From contig JBJOKE010000069.1 in NCBI GenBank assembly GCA_046046245.1, positions 16,294-80,293 of the forward strand: a stretch of 64,000 nt of DNA, in the 5' to 3' direction. The notes below the pieces were generated by a model, which saw only the letters and a list, made by a program, of their open reading frames with translations, was not told the origin of the DNA and did no database searches. Origin of the DNA: UBA4615 sp046046245 (GTDB lineage: Bacteria; Pseudomonadota; Gammaproteobacteria; Burkholderiales; Burkholderiaceae_E). This document shows, piece after piece, positions 51,252-60,036 of this stretch. The translations under genes and the position numbers were made by a program. Position 1 is the stretch's first letter. Each line of letters opens with the position of its first letter.

Positions 51252-51260
51252 CGCCGGCCC

Positions 51261-51662
51261 TCAGCGCGAGGCCGCGGGGCGCTGGACCCACGCATGCGCG
51301 AGCAGCGCCTTCATCGGCACGAGCGAGAGCGCCGACTCGTGGGTGGCCTCGAGCACCACCGGCGGCGCGACGCCGGCCTCGTAGGCCTCGAGCCAGCGCG
51401 ACGCGCACAGGCACCAGCGGTCGCCCGCCTTCAGGCCCGCGAAGCGGTATTCCGGCCGAGGCGTGGACAGGTCGTTGCCGCGCCGCCGGCTGAACTCGAG
51501 GAAGGCGTCGGTGACCCGCGCACAGACGGTGTGGCTGCCGCGGTCGTCCGGCCCGGTGCTGCAGCAGCCGTCGCGGAAGAAGCCGGTCAGGGGGTCGTAC
51601 GAGCACGCCTGAAGCGGCCCGCCGAGGACGTTGCGGCCGGGGCGGCCGACCGGTTCGGTCAT
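51261..51662 (-). CDS. DUF2237 family protein
   Basis: A 133-residue protein with the DUF2237 pattern: NVLGGPLQACSYDPLTGFFR, DGCCSTGPDDRGSHTVCARV, TDAFLEFSRRRGNDLSTPRP, and the C-terminal GDRWCLCASRWLEAYEAGVA. Six cysteines are conserved in position and may bind metal. No function is established. The ATG at 51662 is chosen by family start. It precedes the MBL gene on the same strand. Confidence 0.88.
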   Translation of the reverse strand: MTEPVGRPGRNVLGGPLQACSYDPLTGFFRDGCCSTGPDDRGSHTVCARVTDAFLEFSRRRGNDLSTPRPEYRFAGLKAGDRWCLCASRWLEAYEAGVAPPVVLEATHESALSLVPMKALLAHAWVQRPAASR

Positions 51663-51699
51663 GGAAGCGGACTCCTGGATGCGGGCGGCAACGCCACCC

Positions 51700-52869
51700 T
51701 CAGCCGTTCCGGTCGAGCACCTGGTCGAGCACCCTCTGGCTCGCGTCCTCGATGCGGAGCCGCACCGGCAGCATGTCCTGATCGTAACCCAACCACAGGT
51801 CGATCCTGGGGTCCTCCGTTCCGGGCAGCGGCGGCCGGAACAGCCGCAACGCACGGATCGGACCGCCCGGGACCATCAGCACCTCGTCGCCGACCACGAT
51901 GAAGCGCTCGATCCGCACTTCGCGGAACGACGCGACCGGCATCTCGAAGGTGGCCCCGGCGACGAAGCGGCCAGGCTCGGCGCGGGCGAGCAGGCCGAGC
52001 TGGTAGAACACGCTGAGCCGGTCCTGCGTGCCGGCGGGCATCGGAACCGCGTCCCGCCCGGCGGGCAGCAGGCGCCCGGCGTCGGGATCCATCGCGACGC
52101 TGCGCTCGGGGCGGCGGCCGCGCTGCTCCGCATAGCGCGTCGGCTGCAGGCCCGCCGGACCGAAGCGGCCCGTGCTCGCCTGCACCAGGGCGCCGGAGTA
52201 GACCAGCGAGATGAGCCCCTCGGCCTCGCCCGAGGTGCGGACCTCGTAGCGATCGCCGTCGTGCTGGAGGCGGTACTCGAGCCGCGCGACCGAGCGGCCG
52301 TCGACGAAGTCGCCCCAGTAGACACGGAAGCGCTGGCTGCGCGACGCGGGCAGCGGCGGCAGCGGCGGGCCGGGCGGCGCGGCCATCGCGGCGGGAGCGG
52401 GGTCGACGCCCCCGGGAGCGGGGTCGGCCGCGGCGGGCGCCGGGTCGGCTGCGGCCGACGTCGAGGACGGTCCGGCGGCGCCGGCGTCGCCGGGCGGGTT
52501 CGGGTCGCCTGGCCCGGCCGCGTCGTCGGCGGGGGCTGCGAGCGAGGGGCCGACGGCGTCGCCCGCGCCGACGGCGGCCTCGGACGGACCGGCCGCCGCC
52601 GCCGCCGCCGGCCTCGGGGCGGGGGCCGCAGGTCGCGGACGCGGCGCCGGCCGCGGCGCCACCTGACTCGCCGCCGGCGGTGCGGCAACCGCCGGCGGCG
52701 GCGGGGCCACCAGGCCGACCTCGACCGGCGGCGGCACCGACGCCGCATCGCCCGGCGTGAACCGGGCACCATCGAGCGCCACCCCCATCCACGCGTGCAG
52801 CGCGACCGACGCCGCCAGCATCAGCAGCGGCACGCCGAGGCGTCGGGCACGGGAGCGCGGTACGGCCAT
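51700..52869 (-). CDS. DUF3108 domain-containing envelope protein
   Basis: A 389-residue protein with an N-terminal hydrophobic segment (~residues 11-30, LGVPLLMLAASVALHAWMGV), a Pro/Ala-rich linker of about 130 residues (~50-180), and a DUF3108 beta-rich domain (~185-380; QRFRVYWGDFVDGRSVARLE, GLISLVYSGALVQASTGRFG, DRLSVFYQLGLLA). The linker suggests it spans or reaches into the cell wall. Such genes often sit near purM-type clusters, but not here. No enzyme motif is seen. Confidence 0.85.
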   Translation of the reverse strand: MAVPRSRARRLGVPLLMLAASVALHAWMGVALDGARFTPGDAASVPPPVEVGLVAPPPPAVAAPPAASQVAPRPAPRPRPAAPAPRPAAAAAAGPSEAAVGAGDAVGPSLAAPADDAAGPGDPNPPGDAGAAGPSSTSAAADPAPAAADPAPGGVDPAPAAMAAPPGPPLPPLPASRSQRFRVYWGDFVDGRSVARLEYRLQHDGDRYEVRTSGEAEGLISLVYSGALVQASTGRFGPAGLQPTRYAEQRGRRPERSVAMDPDAGRLLPAGRDAVPMPAGTQDRLSVFYQLGLLARAEPGRFVAGATFEMPVASFREVRIERFIVVGDEVLMVPGGPIRALRLFRPPLPGTEDPRIDLWLGYDQDMLPVRLRIEDASQRVLDQVLDRNG

Positions 52870-53018
52870 CGGTCCATGCTACCCGACGGCCACCGCTGTT
52901 GCCGGTCTTTACACCTGCCCCCGCCGCCAGGACCGGCTCGGATAGAAAGTCCCTTCCGATCAGAGACTTGGCCACCGACCCGCCCGCCGGCACGCGACTT
53001 GCTCTCCGCCTCCGCACC

Positions 53019-53507
53019 ATGAAAGTGACGATCGAACGCGTGTGGCGGGTGCTGCCGGTGCCGGTGCTGGCGCTGGACCGGATGCCCGGTCGGCTGGTGG
53101 GCGTGAGCATGGGGCTGTTCATCGTCGTGCGCCGCGACTTCGCGGCCGACCGACCGACGATCGTCCACGAGCTCGAGCACTGCAAGCAGTTCTGGCGCGG
53201 CGGCGCGCTGCTGCACATGCTGCGCTACTACGTGAGCCACGCGTACCGGCTGCGGGTCGAGGTCGAGGCGTTCCGGGCCGAGCTCGACGCCTGCGCGACG
53301 CAGGACCGCCCCGCGCGGCTCGACGATGCGGCCCGGGCGCTGGCCACCGGCTACCATCTCGGCCTCGACGTCAACGACTGCCGCAGGCTGCTCACGTGCT
53401 CCCACCCATTCGCCGCCTCCTGGCCGACTTCGCAGCCCATCGAACCGACCCGGCCGAACTCCTCGCCCGCTGTCATGGCGAGATCGACCGACTCGACCCG
53501 GTCCTGA
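53019..53507 (+). CDS. Small HExxH-motif protein (possible zinc peptidase-like)
   Basis: A 162-residue protein whose centre reads TIVHELEHCKQFWRGGALLH, an HExxH zinc motif followed by Q, and then EVEAFRAELDACA where a glutamate could be the third metal ligand. A hydrophobic segment (MPGRLVGVSMGLFIVV) precedes it. The same HExxH...Q...E arrangement occurs in many small uncharacterised metalloprotease-like proteins. The ATG at 53019 opens the recognisable part. The last ~37 residues overlap the amidase gene in another frame, so the natural end may be earlier or a frameshift may be present. Confidence 0.65.
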   Translation: MKVTIERVWRVLPVPVLALDRMPGRLVGVSMGLFIVVRRDFAADRPTIVHELEHCKQFWRGGALLHMLRYYVSHAYRLRVEVEAFRAELDACATQDRPARLDDAARALATGYHLGLDVNDCRRLLTCSHPFAASWPTSQPIEPTRPNSSPAVMARSTDSTRS

Positions 53508-54796
53508 ACGCGCTGCCGACGCGCCGCGACCGCGCGGCCTGCGTCGACGAGGCCGAGCGCGCGGGCCGTGCGATCGCCGCCGGCGAGCCGGTCGGCCTGC
53601 TGGCCGGGCTGCCCTACGTCGCGAAGGACATCTTCGACACCGCCGGCCTGCGCACGACGCTCGGCTCGCCGATCTTCGCCGACCGCGTGCCGCAGGCCGA
53701 CGCCACCTGCGTGCGCCGGCTCCGCGAGGCAGGCGCGTTGCTGATCGCGAAGTCGAACACGCCCGAGTTCGCGGCCGGCTCGCAGACCTTCAACACCGTC
53801 TTCGGCGCGACCCGCAACCCGCACGACACGCGCCGCACCGTCGGCGGCTCGTCGGGCGGAGCGGCCGCGGCGCTCGCCGCCGGCATGACCGTGGTCGCCG
53901 ACGGCTCGGACCTGGCGGCGAGCCTGCGCAACCCGGCGAGCTTCTGCGGCGTGGTCGGCATGCGTCCGTCGACGCGGATGGACCCCGCTCTGGCCGACGG
54001 TCCGAACGGCTTCGACCTGATGTCGACGCCGGGCCCGCTCGCGCGCGGCGTCGACGACTGCCGACTGGTCCATGCGGCGCTGTTCGATCCGCCCGCGCAC
54101 CGGCCGATCGACGCGTGGGTCGCCGCGCTCGACGCACGGCCCGCGCCGCGCCCCGCGCGTGCGCTGCGGCTCGCGTACTCGCCCGATCTCGGCGGCGTGC
54201 CGCTCGCCGTACCGGTGCGTCGCGCGTTCGACCGCGCGATCGACGCGCTGCGCGACGCGGGCGTGACCCTCGTCGAGGCGCACCCCGACTTCACCGGGGC
54301 CGACGAGGCCTTCATGACGCTGCGCGGTCTCTACTTCGTCGAGTGGCTCGGCGAACTCTACGAGACCGAGCGCGCGCGGATGAAGGACACGGTCGTCTGG
54401 AACGTCGAGATGGGGCTCGCGCTCGATGCCGCACGGATCGCGCGGGCGCAGCGGCTGCGCAGCGGCGTGTTCCGCCGGATGGCCGCGTTCCTCGAGGACG
54501 TCGACGCCTTCGTGCTGCCCACCTGCCAGGTGCTGCCCTTCGCCCTCGACGTGCCCTACCCGACCGAGGTGAACGGCGTGCCGCTCGCGAACTACGTCGA
54601 CTGGCTGAAGACCTGCTACTGGATCAGCGCGAGCGCGCATCCGGCGATCTCGGTGCCCTGCGGCTTCGAGCGCGACGGCGACAGCGCGCCCCTGCCGGTG
54701 GGCCTGCAGCTGGTGGGGCGCTGGATGCGCGACGGCGCGCTGCTCGACGTCGCCGAGTCGGTCGAGTCGGTGCTCGCGCCGCTGCTCGCGCACTGA
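53396..54796 (+). CDS. Amidase (amidase signature family)
   Basis: A 466-residue amidase-signature hydrolase with a Ser-Ser-Lys triad: Lys in YVAKDIFDTAG (~residue 76), the cis-serine in TVGGSSGGAAAALAAG (~150) and the nucleophile in GSDLAASLRNPASFCGVVGM (~176). The usual GGS around the nucleophile is AAS here. The first helix (IRRLLADFAAHRTDPAELLA) is typical. The GTG start at 53396 lies inside the preceding gene, a 112-base overlap. The substrate is unknown; relatives hydrolyse amides or carbamates. Confidence 0.9.
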   Translation: MLPPIRRLLADFAAHRTDPAELLARCHGEIDRLDPVLNALPTRRDRAACVDEAERAGRAIAAGEPVGLLAGLPYVAKDIFDTAGLRTTLGSPIFADRVPQADATCVRRLREAGALLIAKSNTPEFAAGSQTFNTVFGATRNPHDTRRTVGGSSGGAAAALAAGMTVVADGSDLAASLRNPASFCGVVGMRPSTRMDPALADGPNGFDLMSTPGPLARGVDDCRLVHAALFDPPAHRPIDAWVAALDARPAPRPARALRLAYSPDLGGVPLAVPVRRAFDRAIDALRDAGVTLVEAHPDFTGADEAFMTLRGLYFVEWLGELYETERARMKDTVVWNVEMGLALDAARIARAQRLRSGVFRRMAAFLEDVDAFVLPTCQVLPFALDVPYPTEVNGVPLANYVDWLKTCYWISASAHPAISVPCGFERDGDSAPLPVGLQLVGRWMRDGALLDVAESVESVLAPLLAH

Positions 54797-54814
54797 AGCG
54801 CGGGGCCGGGCCGG

Positions 54815-55330
54815 TCAGAGCACCAGCGGCGCGTTCGGGAGCTCGTCGGCGTTCGGCCGCGCGCCGTCGGGCGGATAGGCGCGAGCGAGCGCGTCGTTCA
54901 GCGTCTCGATGCAGGCGACGGCGCCGTCGATCGGCCGGCCGGCGCGACAGGCGTCGGCGAGCTGGGCGCAGGCCCGCGCCCAGACCTCGGCGTCGACGCG
55001 CCGCATCGCGTCGCGGTCGGCCACGATCTCGACCGCGCGATCCGCCCACAGCAGGTAGACCAGCACGCCGTTGTTCTCGTCGGTATCCCAGATCCGGAAC
55101 CGGCCGAACACCTCGAGCGCGCGCTCGCGGGCCGGCAGTCCGGCCCACAGCTGCGCGGTATCGAGCGAGGACTCGACCGCGAAACGCAGCTCGGCGCGGT
55201 GCCGGCGCTCGCCCGCGGCGATCGCAGCCTCGATCCGCGCGAGCGCGCCCGCCGGAAACGCGCCGCGCACGTGCGCCGGTCCGATCCACAGGTGATGCAG
55301 CCAGCGCGCGAGGCCGCTGCGTCGACTCAT
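54815..55330 (-). CDS. TPM-domain protein without membrane segments
   Basis: A 171-residue protein of the TPM fold (thylakoid/phosphatase-like). It matches the second TPM type: FPAGALARIEAAIAAGERRH, ELRFAVESSLDTAQLWAGLP, ARERALEVFGRFRIWDTDEN, NGVLVYLLWADRAVEIVADR. No signal peptide or membrane anchor is visible. It starts at ATG 55330, 36 bases after the second TPM gene, and closes the lemA-TPM-TPM operon. Confidence 0.87.
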   Translation of the reverse strand: MSRRSGLARWLHHLWIGPAHVRGAFPAGALARIEAAIAAGERRHRAELRFAVESSLDTAQLWAGLPARERALEVFGRFRIWDTDENNGVLVYLLWADRAVEIVADRDAMRRVDAEVWARACAQLADACRAGRPIDGAVACIETLNDALARAYPPDGARPNADELPNAPLVL

Positions 55331-55366
55331 CGCGGCCTCCCGATCGATCGAGCCCGCGCGCACCGT

Positions 55367-56371
55367 TCACCAGTCACCCGACGCCCCTCCTCCGCCGAAG
55401 CCGCCGCCGCCGCCGCCGAAGCCGCCGAAGCCGCCGCCGCCGCCGCCGCCACCGCCCCAGCCGCCGCCCCCGCCTCCCCAGCCCGGACCCGGCACGAAGA
55501 TCGGGCCGTGCCCGATCGTCCGGCGACCGACGCGGCGCAGCGGCCCGCCGCCGCCCCCGCCGCCGCGCCCTCCCATCGCCAGCACCATCAGGCCGACGCC
55601 GAGCCCCACCGCCGCGCCGAGCCCGGTGGACGCGAGACCGACGGTCGCGGTCACGCCCGCCCCGCCACCGCCCACCAGCGCGCCGATGAACCGGCCGGCG
55701 ACCCGCGAGACGAACAGCCCGACGATGAACGACATCAGCACCGCCGGCAGCAGCGAGACCTCGGGCTCGGCGCCCTGCGCCGGCTGCCAGGGCGCGGGCA
55801 GGTCCTCGCCCGCGATCCGCCGCGACAGGTCGGCGACGCCCGCCTCTAGGCCGCCGGCGAAGTCGCCCGCGCGGAACCGCGGCGAGATCGACTCGGAGAT
55901 GATCCGCTTCGCGACCGCGTCGGGAATCGCGCCCTCCAGACCGTAGCCGACCTCGATCCGGACCTTGCGGTCGTCCTTCGCGACGAGCAGCAGCACGCCG
56001 TCGTCGATCGCCGTGGCCCGCGCGTCGCCGGTGTCGCGCTGCGCGCGTTCGCGCCCGCGGCCGAGCTGCCACGCCTCGACCACGCGGATCGAGTACTGCT
56101 CGATCGCCTCGGGCTGCGTGGTGGCGACGATCAGGATCGCGAGCTGCGCGCCCTTGCGCGCCTCGATCGCCGCGAGCTCGGCCTCGAGCCTCGCACGCTG
56201 TGACGCGTCGAGCGTGCCGGTGAGGTCGGTGACGCGCGACTGCAGCGACGGCACCGGCTGCAGCGACTGGGCGAACGCGGCCTGCGCGAAGACCGTCACG
56301 AACGTGACGATCGCCCACAGCAGCGCCGCCGCGCCCGGTCGGCGCGGACCGGGGGCTCGCCCGGTCGCCAC
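55367..56371 (-). CDS. TPM-domain membrane protein with glycine-rich tail (YgcG-like)
   Basis: A 334-residue protein: signal peptide (AALLWAIVTFVTVFAQAAFA, cleavage near residue 35), TPM domain (~40-175; VTDLTGTLDASQRARLEAEL, AILIVATTQPEAIEQYSIRV, GVLLLVAKDDRKVRIEVGYG), two hydrophobic segments (~205-225 and ~243-270) and a glycine-rich tail ending GGGGASGDW. This architecture is the YgcG/DUF2207-linked type. The GTG at 56371 has GGGAGG seven bases upstream. It lies between lemA and the second TPM gene. Confidence 0.9.
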   Translation of the reverse strand: MATGRAPGPRRPGAAALLWAIVTFVTVFAQAAFAQSLQPVPSLQSRVTDLTGTLDASQRARLEAELAAIEARKGAQLAILIVATTQPEAIEQYSIRVVEAWQLGRGRERAQRDTGDARATAIDDGVLLLVAKDDRKVRIEVGYGLEGAIPDAVAKRIISESISPRFRAGDFAGGLEAGVADLSRRIAGEDLPAPWQPAQGAEPEVSLLPAVLMSFIVGLFVSRVAGRFIGALVGGGGAGVTATVGLASTGLGAAVGLGVGLMVLAMGGRGGGGGGGPLRRVGRRTIGHGPIFVPGPGWGGGGGGWGGGGGGGGGFGGFGGGGGGFGGGGASGDW

Positions 56372-56388
56372 CGCGCCGCCTCCCGGCC

Positions 56389-56988
56389 CTACTTGGCCGG
56401 CGCCGGGGCCGGCTTGCCGAAGTCCACCTTCGGCGCGGTCGAGATCTCGCGCTCGTTGTCGACGGTGAACTGCGGCTTGGCCTTGTAGCCGAAGACCATC
56501 GCGGTGAGGTTGACGGGAAACTGCCGCACCATCACGTTGTAGCCCTGGACCGCGTCGATGTAGCGCTTGCGGGCCACGGTGATGCGGTTCTCGGTGCCTT
56601 CGAGCTGCGCCTGCAGCTCGCGGAAGTTCTGGTCCGACTTCAGCTGCGGGTAGTTCTCGCTGACGACCAGCAGCCGCGACAGCGCGCTGCCGACCTCGCG
56701 CTGCGCCGACTCGAACCGCTTCAGCGACTCGGGGTCGCCCGGATCGACGCGGACCTGTCCGACACGCGAGCGGGCCTCGGTGACACCGAGCAGCACGTCC
56801 TTCTCCTGCTCGGCGTAGCCCTTGACCGTGTTGACGAGGTTGGGGATCAGGTCGGCGCGGCGCTGGTACTGGTTGACCACCTCGGACCACGCGGACTTGG
56901 TCGACTCGTCGGCGACCTGGATGTCGTTGTAGCCGCAGCCCGTCAGCCCGATGGCGACGGCGACCCACAGCAGCAGGCGTCTGATCAC
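56389..56988 (-). CDS. LemA family lipoprotein
   Basis: A 199-residue protein with a lipobox (IGLTGCGYN, cysteine at ~residue 17) and the LemA core: KSAWSEVVNQYQRRADLIPN, LVNTVKGYAEQEKDVLLGVT, then SENYPQLKSDQNFRELQAQL and EGTENRITVARKRYIDAVQG. Long alpha helices are expected. The GTG start at 56988 has GGGAGG five bases before it. First gene of the lemA-TPM-TPM operon, a recurring gene trio whose function in bacteria is unsettled. Confidence 0.92.
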   Translation of the reverse strand: MIRRLLLWVAVAIGLTGCGYNDIQVADESTKSAWSEVVNQYQRRADLIPNLVNTVKGYAEQEKDVLLGVTEARSRVGQVRVDPGDPESLKRFESAQREVGSALSRLLVVSENYPQLKSDQNFRELQAQLEGTENRITVARKRYIDAVQGYNVMVRQFPVNLTAMVFGYKAKPQFTVDNEREISTAPKVDFGKPAPAPAK

Positions 56989-57070
56989 GGAATCCTCCCG
57001 GGTATCCGGCCTCGGCGGCCGTCGTGCCGTAAGATACCCGAACCACGGGATACGACCGCAACGGTCCGAG

Positions 57071-57832
57071 ATGCCCGCCCGACGCCTCTTCCACGCCATC
57101 CCCGCGCCGATGCCGCGCCCCGCTCGAGCGTTCGCCTTCGCGGCCGTGCTGTCGATAGGCGCCGTGCTCGCCTGCGCCGCGCAGGCGGCCGATGCGACCG
57201 CCGCAGGCGCACGCGCGGCCTCGCGGCCCGATGCCGCCGCGATCCGCGACTGGAACCGCGAGGCCTTCGAGCGCTACGAGGCCGGCGAGACCGCACGTGC
57301 GCTCGCGCTGTTCCGCCGCGCCGCGCGCAGCGGCGATGCATCGGCGCGCTACAACGTCGCGGTGATCCGGCTGCGCGAGGAGAGCCGCCGACCCTCGGTC
57401 GCCGAGGCGGTCGCGATGCTTCGCGCGAGCGCAGCAGCCGGTTTCGCGCCCGCCCAGCACATGCTCGCCGCGATGCTGGAGTCCGGGCGACACGTGGCGG
57501 TGTCGCAGTCCGAGGCGACCGCCTGGTACGCGAAGGCGGCCGAGCAGGGCCACATCGATGCGCAGATCTCGCTCGCCACGCAGTACTACCTCGGCCGCGG
57601 CGTCGCGCAGGACTACGCGCAGGCGGCCCGCTGGTACGAGCGTGCGGCCGACGGCGGCGACGTCGCAGCGCAGTACCTGATCGCATCGATGTACGAGACC
57701 GGGCTGGGCGTCGGGAAGGATCTGCGCGCCGCGCTCGACTGGTACTCGGCCGCCGCGCGCCAGGGCGACGACGCCGCGCGCCCCAAGGCGCGCGAGATCG
57801 CCGAGCGCCTCGCGCGCGAACGCGACTCCTGA
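57071..57832 (+). CDS. Sel1-repeat (tetratricopeptide-like) exported protein
   Basis: A 253-residue protein with a signal peptide (RAFAFAAVLSIGAVLACAAQ; cleavage near residue 40) and at least four Sel1-like repeats: ALALFRRAARSGDASARYNV, AVAMLRASAAAGFAPAQHML, ATAWYAKAAEQGHIDAQISL, AARWYERAADGGDVAAQYLI. Sel1 proteins act as protein-binding scaffolds. An ATG at 57071 is used, but no good Shine-Dalgarno precedes it, and the next ATG at 57110 is possible. It is divergent from lemA and four bases upstream of the DUF72 gene. Confidence 0.85.
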   Translation: MPARRLFHAIPAPMPRPARAFAFAAVLSIGAVLACAAQAADATAAGARAASRPDAAAIRDWNREAFERYEAGETARALALFRRAARSGDASARYNVAVIRLREESRRPSVAEAVAMLRASAAAGFAPAQHMLAAMLESGRHVAVSQSEATAWYAKAAEQGHIDAQISLATQYYLGRGVAQDYAQAARWYERAADGGDVAAQYLIASMYETGLGVGKDLRAALDWYSAAARQGDDAARPKAREIAERLARERDS

Positions 57833-57836
57833 GACG

Positions 57837-58916
57837 ATGCGGACCCGCCCCGCCCGCGGCGCGGACGCCGGGGCCGCACCGCTGCCGTTGTTCGACGAAC
57901 TGCCCGAACCCGCGCCGCTGCCCACGCGACGCGGGCCGGCGCGGACCGGCGGACCGGTCGGCAGGGCGGCGCGTCCGCTCGCGTTGCCGCCCGCGCTCCT
58001 TCCCTACCGGACGCTGCTCAGGCTCGGCACCTCGTCGTGGTCCTTCCCCGGCTGGCAGGGTCTGGTATGGGACGCGCCGCCCGCGCCCTACGCAGAAGGA
58101 CGGTTGTCACGCGAGGGGCTGCCCGCCTATTCGGCGCACCCGCTGCTGTCCGCTGTGGGCATCGACCGCGGCTTCTACGCGCCGCTGGGCGTCGACGAGT
58201 ACGCGCGCTACGCGTCGCAGGTGCCCGAGGGCTTCCGATTCCTCGTGAAGGCGCCCGGCGGCGTGACCGACGCGCTGCGGCGCGACGCGCATGGCCGCGG
58301 CCGCGAGCCGAACCCGCGCTTCCTCGATGTCGACGCGGCGATCGCAGACGTCGTCGGTCCCGCCGTCGACGGCCTCGGCGACCGGCTGGGCACGCTGCTC
58401 TTCCAGTTCTCGCCGCTGCCCGCGACCCTGCTCGCCGACCCGCCGGCGTGGATGGCATCGCTGCGCCGATTCCTCGATGCGCTGCCGCGCCGGCTCCCCG
58501 AGGGCGCGGGCTACGCGGTGGAGCTGCGCGACGCGTCCCTGCTCACGCCGCGCCTCGTCGACATGCTGCGCGAGGCCGGCATCGCCTACTGCATCGGGCT
58601 GCACGACCGGATGCCGCCGGTCGAGCGCCAGCTGCGGGCACACGACCGGATGCACTCGGACGCCCCGGGACCGCTGGTGGTGCGCTGGACGCTGCACGCC
58701 GGGATCGGCTACGAGGCGGCGAAGCTGCGCTACGCCCCGTTCGACGCGCTGGTCGATCCCGACCCGGCGACGCGCACGCCGCTCGCCGCGCACTGCGCGG
58801 CCACGCTGCGCGCGGGGCAGCCGGTCACCGTGATCGCGAACAACAAGGCCGAGGGCAGCGCACCCCGAACGCTCGTGCTGCTCGCCGAGGCGATCGCGGC
58901 GATGCTCGGCGGCTGA
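57837..58916 (+). CDS. DUF72 domain-containing protein (YecE-like)
   Basis: A 359-residue TIM-barrel protein of the DUF72 family. After a ~60-residue Pro/Arg-rich leader, the family pattern starts with LRLGTSSWSFPGWQGLVW. It continues with FRFLVKAPGG, LGTLLFQFSPLPATLLADPP, GYAVELRDASLLTPRLVDML, and the C-terminal PVTVIANNKAEGSAPRTLVL. Biochemical function is unknown. It begins four bases after the Sel1 protein stop and converges with msrA. Confidence 0.88.
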   Translation: MRTRPARGADAGAAPLPLFDELPEPAPLPTRRGPARTGGPVGRAARPLALPPALLPYRTLLRLGTSSWSFPGWQGLVWDAPPAPYAEGRLSREGLPAYSAHPLLSAVGIDRGFYAPLGVDEYARYASQVPEGFRFLVKAPGGVTDALRRDAHGRGREPNPRFLDVDAAIADVVGPAVDGLGDRLGTLLFQFSPLPATLLADPPAWMASLRRFLDALPRRLPEGAGYAVELRDASLLTPRLVDMLREAGIAYCIGLHDRMPPVERQLRAHDRMHSDAPGPLVVRWTLHAGIGYEAAKLRYAPFDALVDPDPATRTPLAAHCAATLRAGQPVTVIANNKAEGSAPRTLVLLAEAIAAMLGG

Positions 58917-58928
58917 GCCTCGAGCGGC

Positions 58929-59468
58929 TCAGTGCCGCTTGAGGCGCGACGCGAACTGCTTGCGGAACTTCGCGACCTTCGGCCCGACCACCACCATGCA
59001 GTAGCCCTGGTACGGGTTGCGCTCGTAGTAGCGCTGGTGGTAGGCCTCGCCGGGCCAGTACTCGGGCACCGGCGCGATCTCGGTGACGATCGGATCGTCG
59101 AACACGCGCTGGCGGCCGAGCTCGTCGACCATCTCTCGCGCGATCCGCGCCTGCTCGTCGGAGTGCGTGAAGATCACCGACCGATACTGGGTGCCGACGT
59201 CGTTGCCCTGGCGGTTCGGCGTCGTCGGGTCGTGGATCGCGAAGAAGATGCCGAGCACCTCGCGGTACGGGATCCGGTCGGTGTCGAAGGACACGCGGAC
59301 CACCTCGGCATGGCCGGTACCGCCGCCGCAGACCTGCTCGTAGCTCGGGTTCCGGACCGTGCCGCCGGCGTAGCCGGACTCGACCGCGGTCACACCCTCG
59401 ACGTCGAGGTACACCGCCTCGAGGCACCAGAAGCACCCGCCGCCCAGCGTCGCCGTCTCGATCGTCAT
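58929..59468 (-). CDS. msrA: Peptide-methionine (S)-S-oxide reductase
   Basis: A 179-residue repair enzyme reducing methionine-S-sulfoxide in proteins. The catalytic motif GGGCFWCLEAVY is near residue 12, followed by VESGYAGGTVRNPSYEQVCG, GTGHAEVVRVSFD, GNDVGTQYRSVIF and the C-terminal YHQRYYERNPYQGYC. The ATG at 59468 fits the family. It converges with the DUF72 gene. No MsrB is adjacent. Confidence 0.97.
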   Translation of the reverse strand: MTIETATLGGGCFWCLEAVYLDVEGVTAVESGYAGGTVRNPSYEQVCGGGTGHAEVVRVSFDTDRIPYREVLGIFFAIHDPTTPNRQGNDVGTQYRSVIFTHSDEQARIAREMVDELGRQRVFDDPIVTEIAPVPEYWPGEAYHQRYYERNPYQGYCMVVVGPKVAKFRKQFASRLKRH

Positions 59469-59593
59469 CGCCACTCCATCCTGTCGCCCCGGGGATCGGG
59501 CCGAGGATACAACGTCGGCTGCGGGCGGGCGTCCTGACGCGGCGGCACGCCTCGCCGGTCGATGCCGCGGCGGGCGACGGCCGCGACCCGCGC

Positions 59594-59983
59594 TCAGCGC
59601 CCCATGCGGTCGACGATGCGGTCGCGGTACGCGATCAGCGCCCGCGCGCTCGCGCCCAGGCCGCGCTCCTCGAGCGCGAGGGTGAGCGCCATCAGCCGGC
59701 GCCGACCGCGCCGGCGCGTCGCGTCTGCGTCGTCGCCCGACGCGTCGCCGCCGTCGCGCGCGAACTGCAGGATCATCGCGTCGAGGTCGCGCAGCGCCTC
59801 GACCTCGGGCGGCACGCAGCCGGCGTTCTTCAGGATCCGGAACGCGACCCGCAGTTCCTCGGGGACCTGCACGAGGTCCTCGTCCGGCAGCGGCCTGCCC
59901 GCGCCGGGCAGGTCGTCGAACTCGCCGCGCGCCTGCGCATCGCGGATCCGGGATTCGATCAGGTCGTCGAGCGCCCTCAGCAT
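59594..59983 (-). CDS. DUF1992 domain protein
   Basis: A 129-residue helical protein with the DUF1992 (DnaJ-homologue C28-like) signature LIESRIRDAQARGEFDDLPG, AGRPLPDEDLVQVPEELRVA, FRILKNAGCVPPEVEALRDL. The C-terminal half is Arg/Asp-rich with a helix RRLMALTLALEERGLG. Family function is undefined, possibly in quality control. It lies 54 bases after the fused monooxygenase gene on the same strand. Confidence 0.88.
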   Translation of the reverse strand: MLRALDDLIESRIRDAQARGEFDDLPGAGRPLPDEDLVQVPEELRVAFRILKNAGCVPPEVEALRDLDAMILQFARDGGDASGDDADATRRRGRRRLMALTLALEERGLGASARALIAYRDRIVDRMGR

Positions 59984-60036
59984 GCCCGCCCCTCGCCACG
60001 GACGCGCCCGCGGCGAGGGCGCCCGACGCACCCCCG

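Noticed and set aside
52360..52720. Pro/Ala-coding repetitive stretch resembling a minisatellite
   Set aside because: The repeats are irregular and lie in the linker of the DUF3108 protein; no fixed unit length was found.
55380..55470. CCG-rich tandem repeat
   Set aside because: It is simply the codons of the glycine-rich tail of the YgcG-like protein, not an independent repeat element.
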